Shown here: piece by piece, positions 24,690 to 31,746 of the stretch
How the letters are laid out: each line of letters starts with the position of its first letter
Position numbering within the stretch: the first letter of the stretch is position 1
Assembly (NCBI GenBank): GCA_038521345.1
Contig: JBCBKU010000014.1
Location: forward strand, 20,842 to 84,841
Direction: 5' to 3'
Source: JBCBKU01 sp038521345
GTDB lineage: Bacteria > Pseudomonadota > Alphaproteobacteria > Rhodobacterales > Rhodobacteraceae
DNA length: 64,000 nt
The notes under the pieces: model-generated
Told to the model about the DNA's origin: nothing
Database searches by the model: none
What the model saw: the letters and a program-made list of their open reading frames with translations, nothing else
Program-made: the position numbers and the translations under genes

Positions 24690-25716
24690 GGGCGCACCCG
24701 TCGTGACAGTGACCATCGGGGCAGATCCGCCCGACCGCCTTGATAAGGCACTGGCTCGTGACGTGCCAGAGGCGGCGCATCTGTCGCGGTCGCGTCTCGC
24801 CCGGCTGATCTCCGACGGGTCTGTGTCGCAGGACGGCGATGCGGTCCTGAACCCCAAGCATCGGGTCAAGGCGGGCGATGTTTACGAGATCGTCGTGGAA
24901 GAGGCCTCACCGACCGACATCCTGCCCGAGGCAATTCCGCTGGTCATCGTCCACGAAGACGACGATGTGATCGTGATCGACAAACCGGCGGGCATGGTGG
25001 TTCACCCCGCCCCGGGCAGTCCGCGGGGCACGGTCGTCAACGCCCTTCTTGCCCATCTGGGGGATGCGCTGAGCGGGGTGGGTGGCCGTGCACGACCGGG
25101 GATCGTGCACCGGATCGACAAGGATACAAGTGGCTTGCTGGTCGTGGCCAAAACTGACCGGGCGCATCACGCGCTGGCCGAGCAATTCGCCGCGCATGAG
25201 GTGCACCGGCGGTATAGGGCCCTTTGTCACGGTGTTCCGGATCCGGGCGATCCACGCCTTGTCGGCCTGCGCGGTGTCGGGTTCGAAACAGGTGGCGCTG
25301 TTCGGATCGCGACACACTTGGCGCGGCACAAGACGGATCGTCAGCGCCAAGCGGTGATGAAGGAGGGTGGGAAACATGCCGTCACGCGTGTTTGGGTGGA
25401 GGCGCGGTTCGGACAGGCGGCGGCCGAGATCGTCTGCCAGCTTGAAACCGGGCGAACACACCAGATCCGGGTGCATCTCGCCTATATCGGCCATGGTTTG
25501 ATTGGTGATCCGGTCTACGGCAGCCGACGGCGCTTTGGATCGACCGGGCTTCCGTCGGGCGCGGCGGACGCGGCCAACGCGTTTCCGCGCCAGGCGCTGC
25601 ACGCGGCCGAACTGGGTTTCGCGCATCCCTACACCGGCATGAATCTGCAGTTCACATCGAAACTGCCCGCCGACATGACGATCCTTGCCGACGCTCTTCG
25701 CGGGGACGCCCAATAA
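24688..25716 (+). CDS. rluD: RluD-type 23S rRNA pseudouridine synthase
   Basis: A 342-residue RluA-family synthase with an N-terminal S4 RNA-binding domain (RLDKALARDVPEAAHLSRSRLARLI) and the catalytic domain. The catalytic Asp is in HRIDKDTSGLLVVAK (about residue 135-149), and ETGRTHQIRVHLAYIGH is the second hallmark. The S4 domain suggests RluC/RluD rather than RluA; position next to rpoH is common for rluD in Alphaproteobacteria. ATG at 24688 has GGAG 8 nt upstream; an earlier in-frame codon at 24652 is less likely. Confidence 0.92.
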   Translation: MGAPVVTVTIGADPPDRLDKALARDVPEAAHLSRSRLARLISDGSVSQDGDAVLNPKHRVKAGDVYEIVVEEASPTDILPEAIPLVIVHEDDDVIVIDKPAGMVVHPAPGSPRGTVVNALLAHLGDALSGVGGRARPGIVHRIDKDTSGLLVVAKTDRAHHALAEQFAAHEVHRRYRALCHGVPDPGDPRLVGLRGVGFETGGAVRIATHLARHKTDRQRQAVMKEGGKHAVTRVWVEARFGQAAAEIVCQLETGRTHQIRVHLAYIGHGLIGDPVYGSRRRFGSTGLPSGAADAANAFPRQALHAAELGFAHPYTGMNLQFTSKLPADMTILADALRGDAQ

Positions 25717-25800
25717 TCCGGCAGACCGCGGCTCATTCGGCCGTTTGAGATCAAGCGCCGCGCAAGAACGTCAGAACAAGAGCCTGTGACTGGCTGTTCC

Positions 25801-25815
25801 TTAACCCTTGGTTAA
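25801..25815 (+). promoter_or_regulatory. CtrA-type site upstream of rpoH
   Basis: TTAACCCTTGGTTAA is TTAA-N7-TTAA, the full CtrA recognition pattern, and is also a perfect 6-3-6 inverted repeat. It is the only such full site I saw in the window and lies 31 bp upstream of the candidate heat-shock promoter. CtrA is the response regulator controlling cell cycle, motility or gene-transfer-agent genes in this order. Confidence 0.45.
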
Positions 25816-25845
25816 AACTTTCCGGCACTTCTTTGGTGGCCGCGC

Positions 25846-25874
25846 CTTGAAGTGAACCGTTGAGTTCACTATTT
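25846..25874 (+). promoter_or_regulatory. Candidate RpoH-dependent promoter of rpoH
   Basis: CTTGAA (25846-25851) and CACTATTT (25867-25874) are 15 nt apart, resembling the alphaproteobacterial heat-shock pattern CTTGAA/CYTATNT. A perfect inverted repeat GTGAAC-N6-GTTCAC (25852-25869) fills the spacer. Autoregulation is an inference. Confidence 0.5.
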
Positions 25875-25916
25875 GAATGTTAAATCGCGATACATTAACG
25901 TCCACGGGGGTTAAAA

Positions 25917-26813
25917 ATGGCAAGTTACACCAATCTACCTGCACCCTCCCCGGAACAGGGGCTGAACCGGTATCTTCAGGAGATCCGCAAGTTCCCGCTT
26001 TTAGAGCCAGACCAGGAGTACATGTTGGCCAAGCGGTGGGTCGAGGATCAGGACACGGAGGCCGCGCATCAGATGGTCACCAGCCACCTGCGGCTGGCGG
26101 CCAAGATCGCCATGGGGTACCGCGGCTACGGATTGCCCCAAGCCGAGGTGATATCCGAAGCCAATGTCGGCCTGATGCAGGCTGTGAAGCGTTTTGACCC
26201 GGAAAAGGGTTTCCGCCTCGCAACTTATGCGATGTGGTGGATCCGGGCATCTATCCAGGAGTACATCCTGCGGTCGTGGAGCCTCGTGAAGTTAGGCACG
26301 ACGTCGGCGCAAAAGAAGCTCTTCTTCAATCTTCGGAAGGCCAAGGCCCGGATCGGGGCGCTAGAAGAGGGCGATTTGCGGCCTGAGAATGTCGCCAAGA
26401 TCGCTCACGACTTGAACGTCACCGAAGACGAGGTCATTTCGATGAATCGTCGTTTGTCGGGCGGTGATGCTTCGCTGAACGCGACGATTTCGGCCGATGG
26501 CGAAGGTGCTGCAGAATGGCAGGACTGGCTTGAGGACGAAGACGCCGACCAGGCCTCGGACTACGCTGAGCGCGATGAGTTGGAAGCGCGGCGGGAACTT
26601 CTGGCGGCCGCAATGGATGTTCTGAACGAGCGTGAGAAAGACATTCTGACCCAGCGGCGGCTGGTGGATCAGGCCGTCACGCTGGAAGAATTGTCCGGTC
26701 AGTACGACGTCAGCCGCGAACGAATCCGCCAGATCGAGGTGCGGGCATTCGAGAAGCTGCAGAAGCGGATGACTGAGTTGGCGAAGGACAAGGGCATGCT
26801 CGCCACCGCCTAG
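25917..26813 (+). CDS. rpoH: RNA polymerase heat-shock sigma factor RpoH
   Basis: A 298-residue sigma-32 type factor for heat-shock and related stress genes. Region 2 reads SHLRLAAKIAMGYRGYGLP then FRLATYAMWWIRASIQEYIL; the RpoH box is present as QKKLFFNLRKAKA (about residue 131), which separates it from RpoD. Region 4 closes with TLEELSGQYDVSRERIRQIE. ATG at 25917 follows GGGGG at a normal distance. Rhodobacterales often have two rpoH paralogues; which one this is cannot be decided here. Confidence 0.96.
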   Translation: MASYTNLPAPSPEQGLNRYLQEIRKFPLLEPDQEYMLAKRWVEDQDTEAAHQMVTSHLRLAAKIAMGYRGYGLPQAEVISEANVGLMQAVKRFDPEKGFRLATYAMWWIRASIQEYILRSWSLVKLGTTSAQKKLFFNLRKAKARIGALEEGDLRPENVAKIAHDLNVTEDEVISMNRRLSGGDASLNATISADGEGAAEWQDWLEDEDADQASDYAERDELEARRELLAAAMDVLNEREKDILTQRRLVDQAVTLEELSGQYDVSRERIRQIEVRAFEKLQKRMTELAKDKGMLATA

Positions 26814-26849
26814 TCAGTCTAGACTTCACGCGGCCTCGGCCAATGAGTA

Positions 26850-26879
26850 GGTCTTTCCCGGTATCAGCCGGGAGAGACC
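26850..26879 (+). promoter_or_regulatory. 12-bp hairpin burying a ribosome-binding site
   Basis: GGTCTTTCCCGG (26850-26861) pairs with CCGGGAGAGACC (26868-26879): eleven Watson-Crick pairs, one U-G, 6-nt loop. The 3' arm contains the ribosome-binding site GGGAG (26870-26874) of the gene starting at 26882. There is no U-run. It may control translation, for example as a thermometer, or protect the rpoH 3' end. Confidence 0.6.
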
Positions 26880-26881
26880 GC

Positions 26882-27175
26882 ATGTTCATAGTCACAGTGA
26901 AGATCCAAGTGAAACCGGAAGATCTCGAAGTGTTCATGCCGCTCATGCGGGAGAACGCCGAACGGTCTTATTCCGATGAGCCGGGATGTCATCGCTTCGA
27001 TATCTGCCAAAGTCGCGACGATCCGGGCACGATTTTCCTTTACGAAGTGTATTCAGACGAAGCGGCATTTCAGGCCCACACCAGAACCGTCCACTACGCC
27101 GCGTTCTCCGAGGCCGCGAACCCTTTGATGCTTTCGAAAGAGGGCACCGCCTATGACGGCGTGCTGATCGGCTAA
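26882..27175 (+). CDS. Antibiotic-biosynthesis-monooxygenase (ABM) domain protein
   Basis: A 97-residue protein of the ABM fold (dimeric ferredoxin-like α+β barrel), like YgiN quinol monooxygenase and LsrG. Signatures are MFIVTVKIQVKPED, the ENAERSYSDEPGCHRFDICQ segment, and FLYEVYSDEAAFQAHTRT. The start at 26882 lies 2 nt beyond a long hairpin that contains its ribosome-binding site; an earlier in-frame start at 26843 would translate the hairpin itself. The substrate is unknown. An intrinsic terminator follows. Confidence 0.85.
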   Translation: MFIVTVKIQVKPEDLEVFMPLMRENAERSYSDEPGCHRFDICQSRDDPGTIFLYEVYSDEAAFQAHTRTVHYAAFSEAANPLMLSKEGTAYDGVLIG

Positions 27176-27182
27176 ACCGTCG

Positions 27183-27222
27183 CGTGCCCGAGGCGAGAAA
27201 GCCCCGGGCACGAGTCTTTTTC
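27183..27222 (+). terminator. Intrinsic terminator after the ABM gene
   Basis: CGTGCCCG-A-GGC (27183-27194) pairs with GCC-C-CGGGCACG (27201-27212), one A-C mismatch, loop GAGAAA, followed by AGTCTTTTTC. It serves the plus-strand ABM gene and sits between two convergent genes. Confidence 0.8.
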
Positions 27223-27231
27223 TGGTGTCGG

Positions 27232-29181
27232 TTACTCCCAGAATGCGGTTTCCCAGACCGGGTTCGGCAGGTCTTCAACCACTTCGAACGCATAGGTCCG
27301 GTCGAAGGTCCGTCCGTAACGGTCGGTTGTCTTCACCTCCATCACATGGGTGCCGGTCGGCAGGCTTTCGGGAAGATCGACGCGCCATAGGTGATGGCTG
27401 TTGTTCGTCATCATCCAAGAAGGAAGCGGTCCGGCGACCCCCACCCATTCGACACCCTGCCATGTCTGAAAACCTGCCGTTGCGTCCCCACCTTTGGCCG
27501 ACCGCACGGTCATGCGGGAATTGGTTGCTTGCTTGGAAACGGCCAGCGGATCGGCATAGTCCACGCCGCGCAGCTTGGCTTCCCCTTCACCTGCTTGGGT
27601 CCGGGTGCCGGAAAGCGCGGCACCGCCGTTGATCGACACCGAAACGGTGCTGTTTCCCGAACCGTTCCAGACATTGACAGCGACCCATGTGCCCTCGGCA
27701 AGGTCATCCTGAGTGAGCATGTACATGTCGCCGAGATCGTTGACCGTAACCGGCGGGATCACATCCGACGGCGATCCGTAAAGGTCAAGATAGGCGAACA
27801 GGTCTTCCGCCCAGTCCCGGAACCGCGGCGTGTTGAACGACGCATGCAATTGCTCTTCTTCGTTGCCCGCGAAGGTCAGGTACGTGTCGACGTAATCTGA
27901 TCCGTCGAAGGCGATGCGGTAGTAGCCGCGTGGACTGCCGAGGCGCTGGGTTCCGTGGGGCACGCCGTCGTCGTTCAGGTCACCGGCCCACCAAGAGCCC
28001 GAGATTGCCCCGGTCACGATTTGGTGGAAGGGCGCCGAGGGCACGCCGGTGTTCTCTTCCCAGCCCGCAAAGTCCTCGCCCGGTTCAATGCTCTCGGTCG
28101 TATGTGTGTGACCCGAGAGACCCAGCGCCGGTCGATCGCCGATTATCTCGGCCAGGGCCGCGAAATTGTCGGTCTGGTGCTTGCCGGCAGTATTGTCGGT
28201 GAAGGTCTGAAAGGGGATATGCGCGTTTAGAACGATCAGCTTGTCTTGCGACACGTTGGCCAGATCATTGGCCAGCCATTCAAGCTGCCGGTCATGGATC
28301 ACACCGTTATATGTCGGGTTGCCCGCAGGGTTGCAGAAGGCGTGCACCTCGCTGTCCACGGGATCGGCATTGCAGGGGTAGCGAACGTTGTCGAGCACCA
28401 CGAAGTGTACATTGCCGATGTCGAATGAGTAATACTCGGGTCCCCATTCGCGCCGGAACGTATCGAAGCTGTCGGCGTCGGATTCCGCGTCGAAGTCCAG
28501 ATCGTGGTTGCCGGGGACGAAGTATTGGGGAGTGTCTCCGACCGCGATGATCGACTTGAAGCGGGGATAGAGCGACAGGTCGTCGCCCATCACGTCACCT
28601 TCAAAGATCAGGCATTCGGTGTCCGAATTGTCGCGGGCAGCCAGCATCTTGCCCACGGTCTCGCGCACATAGCCGATTTCCGTGTTCGAATAGGCTTGCG
28701 CGTCCCCGAACACGAGGCACTCGAATTCTGGGCTGTCCGAGGCGTCGGGCGCCAAGGGAAAATTCACGGCCTCCGGCAAAGCGCCCGTGGGTTCGATCCC
28801 ACCAAACCGGAGATCAGGCGATCCCGCGACCTTGTGGATGTAGTTGAACTGAGGAACGAGAAAGTCGTCGACCGGAGCTGCGTAGCCGGCGGGTTTGGTG
28901 ATGAACAGGTTCATGTCATCGTAGGCGGGCAGCTCATAGGTGCCATCGGGTCCGGTTGCCACGACTTCGCGGCCATTGGAGACAAGAACGCCCTCGATCC
29001 CCGCTTCGCCCGTATCCAGCCGGCTGTTCAGGTTCGCGTCGACAAAGACGGTGCCTCGCGCGACTTCACCCCCGATGGCGCCAACGGCTTCGACGCTTCC
29101 GCGGTAGCTTGTGTCCTTGGCCAGAGCCGGGACGGCGGCCAAGGCCGACGCGGCAATCAATGCAATTCGGGAAGGTGACAT
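27232..29181 (-). CDS. Exported calcineurin-like phosphoesterase
   Basis: A 649-residue secreted enzyme with a signal peptide (IALIAASALAAVPALAKD). An Ig/SdrD-like N-terminal domain (GTVFVDANLNSRLDTGEAGIEGV) is followed by the metallophosphoesterase core with GDAQ, EGDVMGDD, PGNHD and SGHTHT metal-ligand motifs, and a C-terminal β domain. The N- and C-terminal domains match the calcineurin-like 'N-terminal' and 'C-terminal' families. The start at 29181 puts the signal peptide first. The substrate, phosphodiester or phosphomonoester, is unknown; periplasmic phosphate scavenging is plausible. Confidence 0.9.
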   Translation of the reverse strand: MSPSRIALIAASALAAVPALAKDTSYRGSVEAVGAIGGEVARGTVFVDANLNSRLDTGEAGIEGVLVSNGREVVATGPDGTYELPAYDDMNLFITKPAGYAAPVDDFLVPQFNYIHKVAGSPDLRFGGIEPTGALPEAVNFPLAPDASDSPEFECLVFGDAQAYSNTEIGYVRETVGKMLAARDNSDTECLIFEGDVMGDDLSLYPRFKSIIAVGDTPQYFVPGNHDLDFDAESDADSFDTFRREWGPEYYSFDIGNVHFVVLDNVRYPCNADPVDSEVHAFCNPAGNPTYNGVIHDRQLEWLANDLANVSQDKLIVLNAHIPFQTFTDNTAGKHQTDNFAALAEIIGDRPALGLSGHTHTTESIEPGEDFAGWEENTGVPSAPFHQIVTGAISGSWWAGDLNDDGVPHGTQRLGSPRGYYRIAFDGSDYVDTYLTFAGNEEEQLHASFNTPRFRDWAEDLFAYLDLYGSPSDVIPPVTVNDLGDMYMLTQDDLAEGTWVAVNVWNGSGNSTVSVSINGGAALSGTRTQAGEGEAKLRGVDYADPLAVSKQATNSRMTVRSAKGGDATAGFQTWQGVEWVGVAGPLPSWMMTNNSHHLWRVDLPESLPTGTHVMEVKTTDRYGRTFDRTYAFEVVEDLPNPVWETAFWE

Positions 29182-29258
29182 ATCGGATCTCCAAATGGCG
29201 ATGAATGTATGGGCAGTCTGAAACCGGCCAGGTAACGGTCCCGCGCTGTTCACTTGAC

Positions 29259-29271
29259 GGTTCGACGAACC
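29259..29271. promoter_or_regulatory. Palindrome between the phosphoesterase and dehydrogenase genes
   Basis: GGTTCG-A-CGAACC is a perfect 6-1-6 inverted repeat next to TTGACG (29254-29259), followed by TTTT, in the 189-bp spacer between divergent genes. It may be an operator. It could also be a very short hairpin; no regulator gene is adjacent. Confidence 0.35.
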
Positions 29272-29370
29272 TTTTGCGACAGGCAGGGTCCCGCTCGGTC
29301 CAGCTTCCACCGTTGCCCTTCCCGCTGGAACGCATCCCGACTATGCTTGGATAGGGTTGGGAGTGCGCAC

Positions 29371-30345
29371 ATGGCCGATTTAATCCGATGGGGAATTCTG
29401 GGGGCCGCAAAGTTTGCGCGCCAGCATATGGGCCCGGCTATACACGCCGCACGCGACGCCCAGCTCTTTGCCCTGGCAACGTCTGATCCGGATAAGGCCG
29501 CGCCTTTTCAGGCCATCGCACCGGGACTCAAGATCCACAACAGCTACGATGCGCTGCTGGCGGACCCGGAAGTCGATGCGGTCTATGTTCCGCTTCCGAA
29601 CCATTTGCATGTTGAGTGGACGCAGAAGGCACTTCAGGCGGGCAAACCCGTTCTGACCGAGAAGCCGGTCGCAATGTCCGCGTCCGAGATCGACGGTCTC
29701 ATCGCCCTGCGCGATCAGACCCAGCGTCTTGCCGCCGAAGCCTACATGATCGTGCACCACCCCCAATGGCAGCGGACCCGCGCATTGGTGCGCGACGGGG
29801 CCATTGGCAGTCTGATTCAGGTTGACGGTGTCTTTAGCTACGACAATCGGAGCGACCCCGGAAACATACGCAACAAGCCTGAGACAGGCGGTGGGTCGCT
29901 GCCGGATATCGGTGTTTACACCTATGGATCGGCGCGCTGGGTGACGGGTGAAGAGCCTGAGGCGATCACCCATGCAAACATCCGATGGGAGAACGGGGTG
30001 GACGTATATGCGCAGATCGCGGCGCGTTTCCCGTCCTTCACGTATCAGGCGGTGACCTCGATGCGCATGCACCCCCGGCAAGAGATGACCTTTCACGGTG
30101 AGAAGGGCGTCCTGCGCCTCAGCACCCCCTTCAATTCCGGAGTGTTTGGTCAGGCGGAGCTGCATCTCGCGCGCGGGCTCAGCGTTGAAACCGAGCGCTG
30201 GCCGGGCGTGAACCACTATGTCAATCAGGTTGAGGCCTTCGGCGAAAGCCTGCGCGACGGAATCCCCTATCCCTGGACGCTTGAGGATGCCAAGGGCACC
30301 CAGTCTATGATCGATCGCGTATTCGCCGCAGCGCATGGAGAGTAG
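29371..30345 (+). CDS. Gfo/Idh/MocA-family oxidoreductase
   Basis: A 324-residue NAD(P)-dependent sugar or inositol dehydrogenase-like enzyme. The N-terminal Rossmann fold shows WGILGAAKFARQH, and the family signature TEKPVAMSASEID (about residue 92) contains the catalytic-region Lys. The C-terminal domain includes GGGSLPDIGVYTY. ATG at 29371 starts directly before the Rossmann strand. Substrate cannot be assigned. It is followed after 1 bp by the DUF4389 gene. Confidence 0.9.
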   Translation: MADLIRWGILGAAKFARQHMGPAIHAARDAQLFALATSDPDKAAPFQAIAPGLKIHNSYDALLADPEVDAVYVPLPNHLHVEWTQKALQAGKPVLTEKPVAMSASEIDGLIALRDQTQRLAAEAYMIVHHPQWQRTRALVRDGAIGSLIQVDGVFSYDNRSDPGNIRNKPETGGGSLPDIGVYTYGSARWVTGEEPEAITHANIRWENGVDVYAQIAARFPSFTYQAVTSMRMHPRQEMTFHGEKGVLRLSTPFNSGVFGQAELHLARGLSVETERWPGVNHYVNQVEAFGESLRDGIPYPWTLEDAKGTQSMIDRVFAAAHGE

Positions 30346-30346
30346 A

Positions 30347-30625
30347 ATGACGGAACAAAGCGACGACGACGGCTTTTTGAAACGCGACAGCATGGGCGAG
30401 CGTTTTTTCTACTCGATCGTGCTTTTGGTGCTCTATGCCGTCGCGGAAACGCTGCTTTGGGCGATGGCCGTTGGCCAGTTCGTCTGGATGCTGATCAATC
30501 AGGGCAAGCCAAACGATAACGTGGCCGAGTTCGGCGCCCGCCTCGGTGTCTGGGTGAAGCGGGCGGCGATGTATCTTTCCGCGACGACGGACGAGAAACC
30601 GTTCCCCTGGCGCGAGATCGATTGA
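30347..30625 (+). CDS. DUF4389-family membrane protein
   Basis: A 92-residue protein with one or two hydrophobic segments (FFYSIVLLVLYAVAETLLWAM...FVWMLI, about residues 20-50) and the family segment NVAEFGARLGVWVKRAAMYLS. DUF4389 members are small lipid-facing proteins of unknown function. The ATG at 30347 lies directly behind the stop of the dehydrogenase gene, so co-translation is likely. Confidence 0.82.
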   Translation: MTEQSDDDGFLKRDSMGERFFYSIVLLVLYAVAETLLWAMAVGQFVWMLINQGKPNDNVAEFGARLGVWVKRAAMYLSATTDEKPFPWREID

Positions 30626-30652
30626 TCCCGCGATCCGGCTGCGGACAGGGTC

Positions 30653-31609
30653 TTAGCCCCCTGCGGCCGGCGGCAGGTCGGACACCTGATCAATGCTTTC
30701 CACGACCATCTCGGGCCGGCCTTGGAACATCTTCACCTCTCCCGTGATGTACGCGTAGTTCTTGCGCGGAAAGTCCTCGCCATCGGCAACATAGCGATTT
30801 CGGAGAAGCCGCTTGACCGCCACGATCTCGTCCCGGTCCTCCATCGGCATGAAGAGCTGGAAGGGCTGGGCGAGTGAGCCTGATTTGATGACATGGTGCA
30901 ACCCGCCCACGGTCTCGCCCTCTTTAAGTTCCATGAACACCGTCACTGTCTCCCGCGCTTCGGCCTTTTCCACCAGTGTCGCGTAGTCAAGACGGGTGTT
31001 GAAAAGACCAAGATCCGGCGCTGCGGCCTTCGCCGCGCGATAGGCGTCAATCACGCGGGCGCGCAATTCCCACCAGACCATCAGGCGCGGGTAGTTTCGC
31101 GGCGCCGCCTCCGGCGTCATGACGTCGTTTGCGGCGAACTGGTTCCAAACGCCGATATCGTCCACCTGTGCAGCGCGTTCCGCAGCGGCATAGCGCGCAT
31201 CGTGGTCGGCAAAGACCGCGCGGCCATATTTGACGAAGTAGGGAGAATACCCTTTCCGGATCATCAACTCGCTGAAATCTGTGATCCCGTCGACGGGCGT
31301 CTGGAGATGAACGAAGCCAAGCGGCCGCTCGAAATTGTCGAGGTAGGTTACAAGGATCTCGCCGTCGACCAGCGGTGCCTCGGTTCCCGGAAACTCGATG
31401 GTCACGGGTGTGCCCACGGGAAGGATGGATTTGGTGAACGCCGTCGCCGCCTCGCCCCATTTCGTTACGGGTTTATGGGGGTTGTCGTTCGATTCCTCGG
31501 TGTCGAGGCCCAGCACACGGATTTTGAAAAGTGTGCCGTTGGCCGTAATCCGAAGCGTGTCCCCATCGGTCACCTTCTCGATGACGCCGTCGAGTGTAAA
31601 TCCGTCCAT
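30653..31609 (-). CDS. Thermonuclease-like (SNase) protein
   Basis: A 318-residue protein whose N-terminal 150 residues match the staphylococcal nuclease OB fold: GVIEKVTDGDTLRITANG, then IRVLGLDTEESN, with KWGEAATAFTKSIL further on. The catalytic Arg/Glu set is only partly recognisable, so nuclease activity is not certain. The C-terminal part (RARVIDAYRAAKAA through NYAYITGEVKMFQG) is a second, probably nucleic-acid-binding domain. No signal peptide is visible, suggesting a cytoplasmic role. Its ribosome-binding site lies inside a terminator-like hairpin. Confidence 0.8.
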   Translation of the reverse strand: MDGFTLDGVIEKVTDGDTLRITANGTLFKIRVLGLDTEESNDNPHKPVTKWGEAATAFTKSILPVGTPVTIEFPGTEAPLVDGEILVTYLDNFERPLGFVHLQTPVDGITDFSELMIRKGYSPYFVKYGRAVFADHDARYAAAERAAQVDDIGVWNQFAANDVMTPEAAPRNYPRLMVWWELRARVIDAYRAAKAAAPDLGLFNTRLDYATLVEKAEARETVTVFMELKEGETVGGLHHVIKSGSLAQPFQLFMPMEDRDEIVAVKRLLRNRYVADGEDFPRKNYAYITGEVKMFQGRPEMVVESIDQVSDLPPAAGG

Positions 31610-31640
31610 AAAAAACCTCTGTCTTAAATGATCAGAGGTT
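31610..31640 (-). terminator. Terminator-like hairpin overlapping an RBS
   Basis: On the minus strand AACCTCTG (31640-31633) pairs perfectly with CAGAGGTT (31621-31614), 11-nt loop, followed by a U-run ending at 31610, directly before the ATG at 31609. The 3' arm holds AGAGG, the only ribosome-binding site of the nuclease-like gene. It may end the pepF transcript or attenuate the next gene. Confidence 0.7.
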
Positions 31641-31746
31641 AACGCGGTCGCACGACAGCACCGTGACGGTGGATCGGGATTGGGAACGAAGGACCGCGCC
31701 GAGGCTGGGAACCGAACCAAGCCCGCGGCGGGGGAACGTGGAGCCG

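Noticed and set aside
29248..29263. Second SOS box GTTC...GTTC
   Set aside because: The spacer is 8 nt, not the required 7, and neither neighbour is a repair gene.
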